Notes under the pieces: model-generated
Told to the model about the DNA's origin: nothing
The model's database searches: none
What the model saw: the letters and a program-made list of their open reading frames with translations, nothing else
DNA from: Triticum aestivum
Lineage: Eukaryota; Streptophyta; Magnoliopsida; Poales; Poaceae
Assembly (NCBI RefSeq): GCF_018294505.1
Contig: NC_057807.1
Coordinates: 267,126,192 to 267,190,191, forward strand
Direction: 5' to 3'
Length of the DNA: 64,000 bases
Part shown: piece by piece, positions 20,761 through 33,722 of the stretch
Layout: each line of letters starts with the position of its first letter
How positions within the stretch are numbered: position 1 is the stretch's first letter
Translations under genes and position numbers: made by a program

Positions 20761-21600
20761 TATAACACATTTGTGAGAACGGGCCCAGGCATAGTGCATC
20801 TACGTGTAAAAGCGGTTCTACACATTTAATTAAAATATAAATGGCATTACTATTTTTGGATGAGATCATGAATTTTGCAAATTGCATATGGACGAAAATC
20901 GGTCTATTAAACACCCATACTCTATTGAATTCTAGCATGTGCATGTGTTTATTTCATATTATCGATCCATAGAGTGAGAGTGGTTCGAAATACAGGCAAC
21001 ATATGCTTTTGCAATTCATATATAAACATTAATTAGTGCACTCCATGTTGTCAGTGTGAAGCACTTTATACATTTTTCACTTGCATGGATACATTCCAAA
21101 TTGCTAGCTATGAAATAGAATACATGTCGAATTCAACATAAAGGGGGTTTCGAAGATTCGAATTCATAGGAAGTGCATTCATCTATTTGAACCCGAGATA
21201 ATGGCATTTGTAAATCAGATGTAAAATGAGGCATCAATCTTTGATGTGAGTTTGAACATGCTATATATATTCATATGCATATCTAACTTTTTTTTGCAAC
21301 CAAGGAGATTATATCTGGAACCATGCATGAACTGAGGTAAGTTGCATATTTTTTAATATATACTCATGTACAATGTATATTCAAATGTACCCCCTCCATT
21401 CCAAAATAATCATAGCTTTAGGATTTTCAAGAGTAAAGATTTGTGAAGTTTGACAAATCTTGAAAGTTCAATTCAAGAGAACTGAAAATGTTAATGCTTC
21501 TGCTCCCAAATATTGAATGAAGCACCAAATAGGCCTGTGGTCACCCGAAACCGCGCGAGACTAATGTTTGGTGGTAGAAAATTACTGTCCTGACTCTGGC
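20760..21600. other. AT-rich intergenic sequence with a Stowaway-like left end
   Basis: No gene seen. CCCCCTCCATTCCAAAATAA at about 21390 resembles a Stowaway terminus without a partner. Confidence 0.45.
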
Positions 21601-22790
21601 CCGTGTAGCCTATCGGCCCGATGTCCAAAGGTCTAAACCGGGGTAGGTTTGTAACTTCACCAAGACACCAGTCTCAATTGCCTCCGAGAAGCATTCATAT
21701 GCCGTGGGCGCCTAAACACCCATGCGCTTGGATGAAATCTATCTCGCCCACATTTGGGACACCTGAGATTACTATCCTACCCCCAACCCGAATATGTCTG
21801 AAATTTTAGATGGGGGCAAAGTTTGTAACTTTCCCCAAATTTCAGGCGCGTCTCAAACCGAAACATTGTTCCCCCTTAGTTCCCCGCTTCCCTCCGTTTC
21901 CCCATTCATACTCCATGGGCGCCAAAACACCCTCTCCACCAGCCGCGAAACCCCAGCTTCCTCCGTTCTCCACCCCATAGCGGCCAATCCACCACCACCC
22001 TCCTCCATCACACCGGAGCCGGTACCCCGACGTCGTCGTCCAACGCAACCGCAACCGCAACGCCCTCAAGGACTTAGCAGTTGAAGCCGAGGCAGAGCTG
22101 CCTCCACGACGCCGATGCCGACGTGCGCCGTACCAGAACCACTCCGACCACGCCGTCCTGCGCCTCACTGCTGCTGCTCCACTGTCGCAACCGTCCGCCG
22201 CACCGGAGCTGTTCCTGCTATGCCGTTGTTCGCCGCCTCGGATCTGGTTCCCCGCCACCGATAGACGGCCACCGCACCACACTCAACAACTTGGCCATGG
22301 GTTCGTCCAAGGCTCCATCGTCCTCCACAACTTCTTGTTTCCAGCGAACCACAAGAAGATCGTTGGAAAAACAGAAGGAGGACACATCACTGCCAGCAGA
22401 AAGAGGTACTCCTCTTCCCTTATTCGTGCAAATCTTACGTCTCCGCTCACTCCCACAATTAAAATAAGCAGCACCCTCTTAGGCGCGCGGAGAACCTAGT
22501 CCGCCTGTTCCCCGGGGAAGCGGCGCATTGGTGTCTATCATAGGGGTGTGGGGCGCAGGAGCTGCTTGCGCCTAATCTGGAGGTCGGCGGGGCTTGAATG
22601 GATGGCCGGGGGCGGTGCCAAGCACGGCGGTGCGGTGAGGTCGAGGGGAGGGTGCAGGCAGGGGAGGAATACTGGGCCGGTAGTCGCTGGCGTTTCGAGG
22701 AAGATCGTCAACACTGACTGGCTGGAGGCAGATGAAGGCGATCTGCCCGTTCTTCGTACATCGGACGGTGCAGAAAAAATGGACTGACCT
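21600..22790 (+). other. 5' region of the CACTA gene, leader and possible first exons
   Basis: There are two related leader pieces (GGTAGGTTTGTAACTTCACC near 21643, AAAGTTTGTAACTTTCCCC near 21817). GC-rich open stretches around 21900-22460 and 22548-22787 (for example GCCAAAACACCCTCTCCACC) could be early exons. They are interrupted by stops, and no continuous frame was assembled. Confidence 0.35.
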
Positions 22791-22967
22791 ATTTGCTTTC
22801 AGTCGACTGTTATTTTCATAGAATCCTATAGTAATTTAGTGTGCCATGCATGTTGTAGAGCTATCATATGTCTCCCGTCATTTATTTCTCACCGACCTGC
22901 TATCTGCTACCTTTACACTATACTAATTGTGCACACACTTCACCCATACTCACACTATTGTTTTTTT

Positions 22968-25900
22968 ATGCATGGGTATTTCAGACTCTGACGCAGTGTT
23001 GAGGAATGTAGAAAAGAAAAGACAGAAGTCACTCCAGTGTATTTCGAAGATAAGCACTAAGCGTTTCAATGCTCTAATGGGTGCAGTGTCAGTAGTTGGA
23101 GACAGTAAACGTAGCTCTGCAGTTGATGATCTCAATTGCCACACACAACCATCCGAGGTGCTTGCTTTAACTTCGCACTGTCAAATGTGGTTGCATGTTG
23201 CATATGGTGTCTAGCTTGTATTGCTTCCAATTTGGTTAAATTGCATCTGCTTACTTTACACATTATACCTTTGATAATGACATGCCTTCCTGTTTTTGAT
23301 ACATACTACATATGTCTATTAACCATGTTCATACATCAAACTAATGCTCTTTTGTATCCCTCGTCAATCACTTATGATGAGACAGTCACCCGAGTGGGTT
23401 ACTGTGAGACGCCCTACTCGTTTAAAGAGTGCAATGGTATCCTCCCCACATGATTCTCAAGAAACAACAAGACTAAATGAAGATAGTCAATGTAGCTCTC
23501 TAGTTGATCACCGCAATTCCCCCAGACCACCATCGCAGGTGCTTGCTCTTACTTGGCAGTGTGATATGTGGTTGCATGTTGCATATGGTGTCTACCTTGT
23601 AATGCTTCTAATTAGGGTAAATTGCATCTGCTTAGTTAACACATTATACCTGTGAATATGACATGCCTTCCTGTTTTTGGTACATACTACGTCTTTCTAT
23701 TAACCATGTTCTTACATCAAACTACTTTTCTTGTGTATCCCTCATCAATGCTCCTAATTTGTTAAATTGCATCTCCTTAGCTTACACATTATACATGTGA
23801 ATATGACACGCCTTCCTATTTTTGGTACATACTACATCTGCCTATCATACCATGTTCTTACATCAAACTATTGTTCTTGTGTATCCTGCATCTATCGCTT
23901 ATGATGAGACAATCACGCGCGTGGGTTAATATGAGACGCAATACTCTTATAAAGAATGCAATGTCATCCTCTCCACATGATTCTCAAGAAACAACAAGCC
24001 TAAATGAAGATATTGAACCTAGCTCTGTACTTGAAGACCGCACTTCCCCTACACCACCATCATAGGTGCTTGCTCTAACTTCGCAGTGTGATATGTGGTT
24101 GCATGTTGCATACGGTGTCTAGCTTGTAATGCTTCTAATTAGGGTAAATTGCATCTGCTTAGTTTACACACTATACCTGTGAATATGACATGTCTTCCTA
24201 TTTTTGGTACACACTACATCTATGTGTTAACCTTGTTATTACATGAAACTACCTCTCTTCTGTATCCTGCATCAATCACTTACGATGAGTCACCTTTATT
24301 CGTTGCATATTGCATATTATTTCTAGCTTGTTGCCATGTATTGCTTCTAATTTGGTCAAATACATTTGTTAGGGCACCCTTTTAATTTGGCAGAGTGATA
24401 TTGGTTTCATCTTTCATATGGTTTCTAGCTTGCATTGATTCTAACAAGTTCAAGCACCTTGTGCTTAGTTTACACTTTATACATCATACATGTCAATATG
24501 TCACGCCGTCCTATTTTTCATACATATTCCATCCTCTTGTCATGCGGCTGCCTTACATGAAAGTAGTGTTCGTCAGTATCATGCATCAATGAGTTCTGAA
24601 GAACAAATTTTATTCCTTTTTCTTGTGGGTTTGACTTGACAAGGCAAAATCAAGAAAGAGGAAGGAAAAGAGCAAGGAAGGCGATGATGGTGGTCCTCTG
24701 CAACAATGTAAACGGAGCATCTGTACCGATTCTCCTTGTACTGATAGTGCATTACAAGGTCCAAGTCTCCGCTCCCCTACTCCACCATCCAAGGTGCTTG
24801 CTCTAACTTGGCAGTGTGATATCTGGTTGCATGTTGCATATGGTGTCTAGCTCGTATTGCTCCTAATTAGTGTAAACTGCATCTGCTTAGCTTACACATG
24901 ATACATGTGAATATGACACGCTTTCCCGTTTTTGGTACATACTATATCTGTCTATCACACCATGTTCTTACATGAAACTACTCTTCTTCTGTATCCTGCA
25001 TCAGTCACTTATGATGGGACACCTTTAAGTTGGCAGTGTGATATTGGTTTGCGTCTTGAATATGATTTCTAGTATGTATTGCTTCTAGTTTGATGAACGC
25101 CACCTATGACGAGACAGTTTTAACTTGGCAGAGTGATATTGATTGCACCTTCCATATGGTGTCTTGCAGTGTTTCTAATTTGTTGAAGTGCCTTCTGCTT
25201 AGTTACCACATCATAGGTGTGAATATGTCAAGTCGTCCATTTTTTCGTACATATTCCATCCTCGTATCATGACTTTGCCTTTCATCAGAGTAGTGTTCAT
25301 CAGTATCATGCATGAATGAGTTCTGAAGAGCGAATTATATTCCTTTTTCTTGTCGGTATGACCTCACAATGCAAAATCAATAAAGCTGAAGGAAATTGGC
25401 AAGGCATTGGATGATGGTGGTCCTTCAGAGCAACTAAAACGGAGGTTCTCTACAGATTCTACTCCGCCATCCTCCCAACAAGATTTGCAAGACAACGCAA
25501 GGCTAGACAGTCAACGTAGCTGTGTAGATGATGAGCACATCTCCCCTACTCCACCATCACAGGTGCTTGCTCTAACTTGGCACTGTTATATGTGGTTTCA
25601 TGTTGCGTATGATGTCTAGCTTGTATTGCTTCTAACTTAGTTGAATTGCATCTGCTTACTTTACACATAATGCCTGTGAATATGACATGTGTTCCTATTT
25701 CTACATCAGACTACTGTTCTTGCATATCCCGCATCAGTCACTTATGATAAGGCACCTTTAAGTCGCCACTGTGATATTGGTTGTGTCTTGCATATGATTT
25801 CTAGCATGTACTGCTTCTAATTTGTTGAAACGCCATATAGTTTGAACATGGCAGAGTGATATTGGTTGCATCTTTCATATGGTGTCTAGCTTGCAGTGCT

Positions 25901-28060
25901 TCTAATTTGTTGAAATGCTTTCTGCTTATTTACCACATCATAGGTGTGAATATGTCACGCCATCCTGTTTTTCATACATATTCCATCCTCGCATCATGTG
26001 TTTGCCTTTCATCCGAGTAGTGTTCATCAGTATCATGCATGAATGAGTTCTGAAGAGCGAATTTTATTCCTTTTTCTTATTGGTTTGACTTCACAATGCA
26101 AAATCATTACAGCTGAAGGAAATTAGTCCGGCAGTGGATGTGGTTGTCCTTTGGAGCAACTCAAACAGGGGGTCTCTATAGATTCTACTCCGCCATCCTC
26201 CCAACAAGATTCGCAAGACAACACAAGGCTGGACAGTCAACGTAGCTGTGTAGATGATGAGCACATCTTCCCTACTCCACCATCACAGGTTCTTGCTCTA
26301 ACTTGGCACTATTATATGTGGTTGCCTGTTGCGTATGATGTCTATCTTGTCTTGCTTCTAACTTGAATTGCATCTGCTTACTTTACACATAATGCCTGTG
26401 AATATGACATGTGTTCCTGTTTCTAGAACATATGTGTACATGATGAGCACATCTCACCTACTCCACCATCACAGGTGCTTGCTCTTACTTGGAACTATTA
26501 TATGTGGTCGCGTTTTCCGTATGATGTCTAGTTTGTATTGCTTCTAATTATGTTGAATTGCATCTGCGTAGCTTACAACTTATACCTGCAACGATTACTT
26601 ACCCATAAGACACATTTAACTTGGGACTGTGATGTAGGTTGCATATTGCATTGTCTTCTAGCTTGTACTGCTTCTAATTTCTTGAAATGGAGCTTACGAT
26701 GAGACACTTTTTACCTGGTAGAGTGATATTGGTTGCATGTTCATATGGTGCCTAGCTTTCATTTCTTCTAATTTTGTTGAAATGCCTTCCGCTTACTGTT
26801 TTTTCATACATATTCCATCCTCCTATCGTACGTGTGAATATGAAACACTGTCTTTTTTTGTATATATTCCATCCTCCTATCCCGCGCTTGCCTTACATCA
26901 AAGTAGTGTTCGTCTGTATCATGCATCAAACATTTATGCAGAGCTAATTCTATTCATCTTCTTGTGGTTTTTACTTCATAAGGAAATATCAGAAAATAGG
27001 AAGGAAAGGGGTAAGTTAGGGGATGTTGGTGGTCCTCCGCACTGACGCAAACAGAGACTCTCAGATTTGCCACTGCTACTGCTAATGAAGTTGAAGTCCC
27101 AAGTCTACATGATGAGTTCATCTCCCGTACTCCACCATCGCAGGTGCTTGCTCTAAGTTGACAGTGTGATAATTGGTTTCATGTTGCATATGTTGTATAG
27201 CCTATATTTCTTCTATTTTGATTAAATTGCACCTGTTGAGTTTATACGTTATACATGTGCATATGACATGGCTTTCTGTGTCTAGAATATACTGCATCTA
27301 TCTATCATACCATGTTCTTACATCAAAGTACTGCTGTTGTGTATCCCACATCAGTCACTCATGATTGGACGCTTTTAAGATGGCAGTTTGATAGTGGTTA
27401 CATCTTGCATTGATTTCTAGGTTGTACTGCTTCTAATTTTTTGAATTGCCACTTATGACAAGACACTTTTAACTTGGTAGAGCAATATTGGTTGCATCTT
27501 TCATATGGTGTCTAGCTTGCATTACTTCTATTTTCTTGAAAATCTTCTGCTTAGTTTGCACATCGTAGCTGTGAATATGTCATGCCGTCCTGTTTTCTTA
27601 CATATTCCATCCTCATACGGTTGTCTTGCATCAAAGTATTGCTTGTCCGTATCATGCATCAATGAGTTCTGAAGAGTGATTTTATTCTTTTGTGTTGTGG
27701 GTACAGCTTGACATGGCAAAGTCAAAAAAGAGCAAGGAAAATAATATAGTAGGGAGTGTTGTTACTCGTCGGGTGAAATGGAAAAGGATCTGCCGTCGAG
27801 ATTCTGCTGGTACTTATAGTGCAGTAGAAGGTCCAAGTCCATCGGCTAAATCTACAAACACAGTATCACCTACTCCACCAGCTGCAGCATCCGCTTCAAC
27901 TGTACCAACATCTCAATGAGTTACTCGTTCGTTTGCTCCGGAACTGGCCAGTTCCCAAGCTGCCTTCACACCTAACACTACTTCCAAAGCACCGCTGACA
28001 CAACAGGACTTGGTAAGATCAGATGAACCTCATGAGCATCAACACCAAGACGGTACCTGA
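22968..28060 (+). pseudogene. CACTA-encoded gene, 5' part with ~9 multiplied exon modules
   Basis: Exon-like blocks end at about 23157, 23538, 24065, 24793, 25562, 26288, 26474 and 27143, with a last variant at about 27715-28060. Most end in a peptide like SPTPPSQ or QPSE directly before a donor-like GTGCTTGCTCTAACTTGGCA and an intron containing TGTGATATG, GCATGTTGCATATGGTGTC and TAGCTTGTATTGCTTCTAA. Bodies share words such as HDSQETT.LNED, DDGGPSEQLKR, and DSQRSCVDDEHI. The exon plus intron unit has therefore been copied repeatedly in one direction. Stops and a lost splice site (ATAG before 24066) show decay. A similar design occurs on the minus strand at 45240-50296. The product would be Ser/Pro/Gln-rich and disordered; its role is unknown. 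Confidence 0.6.
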
Positions 28061-28497
28061 CCGAGTCAAGTTGCAGTTGCATGATCCTTTATATGTACTC
28101 TCACAGTTTGATGTACACTAACACTTTCCATATTCGTTGTTGAACTAGCACCACATCGCAAGTGGAAATAGACATCAGGGTTAATGCTTGGCAGATTAAC
28201 AAAATCTAAAGGAGGAAGAATGGAGATCCATTTTGAGGCAGGTTTAAAAAGGCCACGTGATGCTACAGAGTCAGCCAAGTTAGTATCAGAGGCAGCCGTT
28301 GCCGTTAGGTGTCATGCACGTATCCTCCTAACGTGGATCTAGTACAGGAATGAGAAAGACAATACCCAGTTTAACACCTTCCTTGACCATTTATCCATAA
28401 GTAATGTTATTCATCGCAATTAGTAATATTGTCTTGCTCTGTCCCATACTTTCTAGCTTCCTCCTAATAAGACTCACAATCTTTTTTCAACAAATGA

Positions 28498-29974
28498 GGT
28501 TCAAGTTGGATCCGAAAGATGATGCAACTAAACAAGCATGCACTCATGTTTTTTAGTCTGCTCTGCGACAGTATTGGTACCACCTTAGAAAATCTCACTT
28601 TGAAGGCAAGGCTAACAATGAAATTGCCCAAACATCTCTAGTGGAATATATTACAGATGAAGACTGGACAACCCTTGTTAAACACTGGTCTGATCCAAAG
28701 TATCAGGTAGGCTATATGTATTTGATCGGACCACATATTGAACTTGTATTTATGTATGTGCCTTAGAAGTGTATCTTCTTCTAGGCTAACTATTTGATGA
28801 ACAAAACCAACCGTTCTAAAGTGAAATTCCAATAGACAAAAGGATCTCATAGCTATATTGCACACTACGAGGCTCTTGTAAATAGCTGCTTCTTCCTTCT
28901 TTTTTTGGTGCCATATCATCGTATCTATATTGACTTGTTCCAAATACAGAGGAAAGCCCGTGTGTACAAAAAAGAACCTGAACCAAATGCAGTGCAAATC
29001 TTCAAGGATTGCCACACCAGCAAGATGAAGGTCATGAGCACACCAGTTCAAGCCGCTGTTGTAAGTCCTTACTCCTCCTGCCTTGAACTGATTGGTACTG
29101 TGATGTGTTCATTTAACTACTTGGTTTGCAGCCAATGTCAGTTACCCTGTTCACTTTTATACACGGTTGTCCTAACGTATCATTTCACCTTACATGGTTT
29201 AAAATAGATGAAGGATATTCTCTTGGTCTTGATCTGTAATCTAGTTGTTATGTTCATGTGCGCACACAATGATAAAATAGCATGTTTGTTTTATATCTGT
29301 TTGCCCATGATATGAATGATGTCATACTATGTTCATCCTACTTTAAACTATGTCTCTTTATCCTTATATGTGAATGAATGTGAGGAAATAGACAATACAA
29401 TAGGCATGCTACATGGACATATGTTCCGAAAGTGATTTTATTATGTAGTTGGCACTACAATACATGCTAATGTATTACAGTGGTTCACCAAAATAAGTTA
29501 TGTATAAAAGTTTAACCTACTTTGTTTGTTTTTATCTCATTAGTAACTTATCTCGTACACTAATATACAAGTTCAAACTTTCAGGAAGCTATGGAACAAA
29601 TGATTGAACAGCCACAATCACCTGAAGGTGACGAGGCTACCACAGGCACAATGTCACCTCTTGCTGCAGTGCGTCAGTATCTCTCCACTAACAGTGCAAA
29701 AAGCACCTTCCTGCGTAATTCTGGGTTGGTTGTCAAGGTAACCTCATCCAAATCGCCTACTGAACAAAATCTTCCTGCTAGACAGAGTGATATATCTGTG
29801 CTCCAGACACAAGTCCAATCCCTAATGGACGTTGTTTCGGAAACAAGAATAGTGGTTGAGAAATGTCGTCAAGATATGAATGGTTTTGAAACCAGACTAT
29901 CAGACATTCGCTTCGTTGTTCAAGAGCAATGGCGGAAAAAGATGGAGATCGTGCTGCTCCATCAGATTCTATAG
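28498..29974 (+). pseudogene. Plant transposase-associated domain (Ptta/En/Spm type), broken
   Basis: Exon-like pieces lie at about 28498-28706, 28784-28880, 28950-29059 and 29585-29974. They read KLDPKDDATKQACTHVF, then ALRQYWYHLRKSHFEGKAN, VEYITDEDWTTLVKHWSDP, NKTNRSKVKF, SHSYIAHYE and KARVYKKEPEPNAVQIFKD. The order and words (trp/tyr-rich helix, EDW, WSDPKYQ, NK.NR.KV.F, GS.SY) fit the conserved domain of En/Spm-like transposon proteins. In-frame stops occur after CTHVF and after KVKFQ. The last block (MEQMIEQPQSPEGDEATTG) ends with a coiled-coil-like tail and a stop at 29974. It is the 3' half of the gene at 22968-28060, and the TNPD-type catalytic transposase is absent. Confidence 0.65.
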
Positions 29975-30189
29975 CCTGAAACATTAGCACTCAGGTCAAA
30001 TGATCTGTGCTTCTATACATCTGATGGTGCTTTTATCTGGAAGGACTGTAAACTTTATGCCAACATGCCTTTTGTTGTATGGTTGGAATTTATTTTCTTG
30101 TGATACAACATTTATGATGCTGCCACAGGCTGCAGTAATTACGACGCTATTTTCGTATAGTGTAGGTTTATCTTAGTAATGTATTCGGC

Positions 30190-31000
30190 CGAAAGCTTCA
30201 TAGGAGCCCAACATGCCAACATTCATCGGGCCCATTCCAATTGGGCTAAAAACGATTACGGGTCGAAATTGGCATGTAGCCCACTAAAAATATTTGGGCC
30301 TAAATCAGCACAAGCTTTCATATTTTTATGGTAGGCCTGTGCCCATAGTGGGCCTTTAACAGGCCTAAACATAATTTGGACCCTCAGTAAAAATAGGCCC
30401 TTTACAGGTGTAAATATCTCGAGCCCATAAAAACATGGGCCTTTAATAGACCGAAAGTGAGATTGGTCCCTGATTGTGCCAAATAACCCAATGGTCTTAG
30501 CAGGCCGAAATGGTGGCCCATTTACGACGCGGATCTTTGACAGGCCGAAATTCGGACGGGCCGTAAATGCGTCGACCTAATACACGGGCCTTTGACAGGC
30601 CGGAACTTCGGTCGGGCTAGATTATCGTCATTTTTATATGGACCCTTAATGGGGTCGATATGACATTGGGCCACATATGGCCCATGGTTTTCGTCCGGCG
30701 TTAACAGGCCGAAAATGACAACAGGACGAAAGTGGCCCAAATCTATAGTGGGCCTCTAACAGGCCGAATGTCAGACATGGCCGAATATGACCCAAATCCT
30801 TCACGGTCGTTTATGGGCCGAAAGTTTTGATGGCCTGTAAATGGGCCCAAATGAAGCAGGACCTTTAACAGGCCGGAAATACACCGGGCCGTAATTCGGC
30901 CCAATTACTTAGCGGACTGTTAACGGGCCAGAAGTGACCATGGGCCGCGTTGATGACAAGTTTAGGACAGGCCGTTGATGGGCCGATTTGACAGAGAATT
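30190..31000. repeat. Degenerate GGCC-rich subterminal repeats
   Basis: Short units such as GGCCTTTAACAGGCCGAAAT recur at about 40-60 bp, with decay. This is typical of the subterminal region of grass CACTA elements. Confidence 0.7.
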
Positions 31001-31001
31001 T

Positions 31002-31290
31002 TGGGCCTTTAGCTGGGCCGGCCCATTATGGTCTACAGAATCTTGTGGGCCTTTAGCTGGGCCGGCCCATTGTGGTCCGCAAAATCTTGTGGGCCTTTAG
31101 CTGGGCCGGCCCATTATGGTCTGCAAAATCGTGTGGGCCTTTAGCTGGGCTGGCCCATTATGGTCCGCTAAATTTTGTGGGCCTTTAGCTGGGCCGGCCC
31201 ATTATGGTCTGCAAAATCTGGTGGGCCGTTAGCTGGGCCGACCCATTATGCTCCGCTAAATCTTATGGGCCTTTGGTTGGGCCGGCCCAT
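31002..31290. repeat. 44-bp tandem repeat, ~6.5 copies
   Basis: The unit contains GTGGGCCTTTAGCTGGGCC, GGCCCATTATGGTC and GCAAAATCT. Copies are 85-95% alike by eye. They lie just inside the CACTA right terminus. Confidence 0.85.
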
Positions 31291-31759
31291 TTAAACTTTA
31301 TGGACCACTTTTGGGCCGGTCCATGTGTCAACATATCATAGGCCCATCTCGACCGTTGGATGAGTGACATCTGTGCCAACGCGGAGCTGACGCGTGGATC
31401 TGTCAGCCAATGAGAATTTTACACATGGAAAATCGGCATTGGTCATGGCTGTTAGCGGGTTATCGGATCGAAAAAACGGACCCGATAGGTTATCGGCGGT
31501 TAACGGCGTCCCATTACGGTGGATGCCACGTGTTGGTCACCCTTGATGAAAGCACTTCTATGACGCGTGATTTATCGTCATGGAAGTGGACACTTCTGTG
31601 ATGATAATTTTGGTAATGTCATGGAACACTTCTACGACAGCACATGTATGACTATCTTGATTCTGTCATAAAATCGTCATGGATGTACATGCATGACAAA
31701 AAACGCGACCTACTGTGACATACACGTATCATCACGGAAGTGTATTTTTTTTGTAGTGT

Positions 31760-32460
31760 TGGAGCATGTGCTTGTAGTTCAAATTTGAATTATGCATATT
31801 AAATGACCAGAAATTCAATTAATGTATAAGGTAGTCCAAACGAACCCGGAATAATTCCAAATTTTAACACGACACTCATATAGTTCTATGTTGCCTCTGT
31901 AAAAAAATAAGGGGGAGGCAGCGTATATCATTTTGAACACAAAGGTGACACGTCCCCCCTCGAGAACGACGAGTCTTCTCAAGAGAACTCCGGTTTGCAA
32001 GAAGCTTAGACCAAAAACTTGTCCAAATGCGGCCAACTTTTTTACCACAACATGTTGGTGCCATGACATGACACCATGCCAAGTTTCATGATTTTTAGGC
32101 AAGTTTTGAATTTCCAGGAATTTAAAAACTAAGTTTCTCAATGTTCCCGACTGAGCGACGATGCCCAGATGTTTGAATTTCATTCCCATTTCTTGCATGG
32201 GACCTATAAATTCACCCAAAGACACACATGTGATTTTTCAACAAACTTTGGGGCACTGGAGCATGTGCTTGTAGTTCAAATTTGAACTATGCACATTAAA
32301 TGCCGAGAAACTCAATTAATCCAGAAAAATGCCAATCGAGCCCGGAAGAATTCCAAATTTAAACACGGCACTCATGTAGTTGCATGTTCACAGTACATAA
32401 ATGTTCTAGCAATTCGAACACTGTCCTTTGCCTCCGTAACACCATTTTGTCTTTCAAAAT
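31760..32460 (-). repeat. ~500-bp subterminal repeat, 1.4 copies, minus orientation
   Basis: The word GGAGCATGTGCTTGTAG starts at 31761 and 32258, a spacing of 497 bp. The unit is the reverse complement of the array at 37780-39640 (GCATGGGACCTA, GACATGACACCATGCCAAG, AAGAAGCTT). The CACTA element ending at 31758 lies inside or next to this array. Confidence 0.85.
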
Positions 32461-32529
32461 ATAATGAAAAAAATCAGGTATACCACAAATAGTCTACTAG
32501 AAAGAATCGTGTTGGATGCGATATAAAAT

Positions 32530-33250
32530 ATCTTGGTGCACCGTCTTGTCTGGCTTATGCAGGAAGCTTTGTCGTCTACAGTCCACTGCCCCCGCTTGAA
32601 CCACACTTGCACGCCAGTTTCTCATGGCACCGAGCGAAATATTTTTGCCACCACGGAAATATCTATCTCCCCGCCCCCTCCCTCCCACCAAAAGCCGCAT
32701 TTCCATGGTTCCTCCTTGCTTTCCAAGTTCAAACCTTCACTGCTGCTTACCGACATCACAACCTCCTCGTCGGCGACCCTTCTTCTTGCAGCCCGCCTCC
32801 ACGCCGGCTACCCTTCTTCTTGGAGCGTCGCCTTCTCGCTGGTGACCCTTCTTCTTGCAGCGCGCCTCCTCGCCGGTGACCCTTCTTCTTGTTGCGCAGC
32901 CTCCTTGCCGTCGACCCTTCTTCTTGTTGTGCGGCCTCGTCGATATGGTTAGGTAATCCATACCCCACCCACACCATCCTCCTCCTTTCCTGTCCCACAT
33001 GCCCTGACTGATGGCGCGACACCTTCCGCCAAAATCACTGCCCCCTCCTCCAATTAAGCGCCGCCCACAACCATTTTACACGCAGTATAACGTGGAGCTC
33101 AGTAGCATCTGGCAGCGGAGAACAAAATCGCGGCCGCACACGCACACGAGGTGGCTATGGCTGCCATGCGTGCCGACTGCTAGATCTTGGAGGAGCACCT
33201 CGTCTTCGAGGTCACCATCGACAGTGCCACGCGGTTGTCTACTTTAAAAT
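32530..33250 (+). repeat. Inverted-repeat arm B (gene 5' region), plus copy
   Basis: The stretch with ATATCTATCTCCCCGCCCC, AAAAGCCGCATTTCC, TTTCCAAGTTCAAACCTTCAC and, later, GGAGAACAAAATCGC and CACGAGGTGGCTATGGCTGCC matches the minus strand at 36090-36515. It includes CTTCTTCTTGCAGC and GCCGGTGACCC repeats at 32775-32930. In the shared peptide frame HLAAENKIAAAHAHEVAMAA is followed by a stop, so this copy is degenerate. Confidence 0.7.
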
Positions 33251-33620
33251 ACAGTTCGTGCTATTTTCTCGAGGCCACCGCCAATGCCTTCTAGTGATTT
33301 GTCCTCTATAATGTTAATATGCAATCTGATATCCAATTTACAGTTTGGTCCTCTGAAATGTGATGTTCTATTAACACTTTGGTCCTCTGAAATGTAATGT
33401 TCAGTTAATAGTTTGGTCCAACAATTGCTACATTTCGTAGTAGTGTTCTCAAGCATTCTTTGTTGTGTTAACTTTCTTATCTTCTAGTACATGTTTCTAT
33501 TCTGCAATGTCGTGCTTAGTTAACTATTTTGGTTCATTTGGTCTGCTGTCCACTTAACTGTTTGGTTCAGTTCTGCAATTTGATTTTCATTTGTTGTGGG
33601 TACAATTTTGTATTATTACG
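33250..33620 (+). repeat. Short repeats with AGTTTGGTCC core
   Basis: Units such as GTTCAGTTAATAGTTTGGTCC recur several times at 33340-33590. The minus strand of 35036-35960 has related units, so this continues the inverted arrangement. Confidence 0.6.
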
Positions 33621-33722
33621 CATGTGAAATAAATCGAATTCGGCTGTACTCAATTCATATTCTACTGATAGTAACACAACTCTCAGTTAACCTGATCAAG
33701 ATTTTCCTTATGTGTGTTGTAG

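Larger units (their letters stand above)
21600..31758 (+). mobile_element. CACTA (En/Spm-type) transposon, left end not found
   Basis: The right terminus is clear. The sequence ends AAGTGTATTTTTTTTGTAGTG at 31758, the reverse complement of CACTACAAAAAAAATACACTT, and is preceded by subterminal words such as CATCACGGAAGTG, CATGGAAGTGGACACTTC and CATGGAACACTTCTACGAC (31540-31740). The likely 3-bp target duplication is TTG (31759-31761). Inside are the multiplied-exon gene (22968-28060), a transposase-associated domain (28498-29974) and GGCC-rich tandem repeats (30190-31290). The left boundary at 21600 is a guess based on where related leader sequence begins. I did not find a CACTACAAAAA partner, so the element is truncated or rearranged. 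Confidence 0.6.

Noticed and set aside
29450..29470. GGCACTACAATAC as a CACTA left end
   Set aside because: It does not match the TIR at 31758 beyond CACTACAA, and it lies within the gene.
31002..31290. CRISPR-like array
   Set aside because: Direct units have no unique spacers, and the context is a plant transposon.
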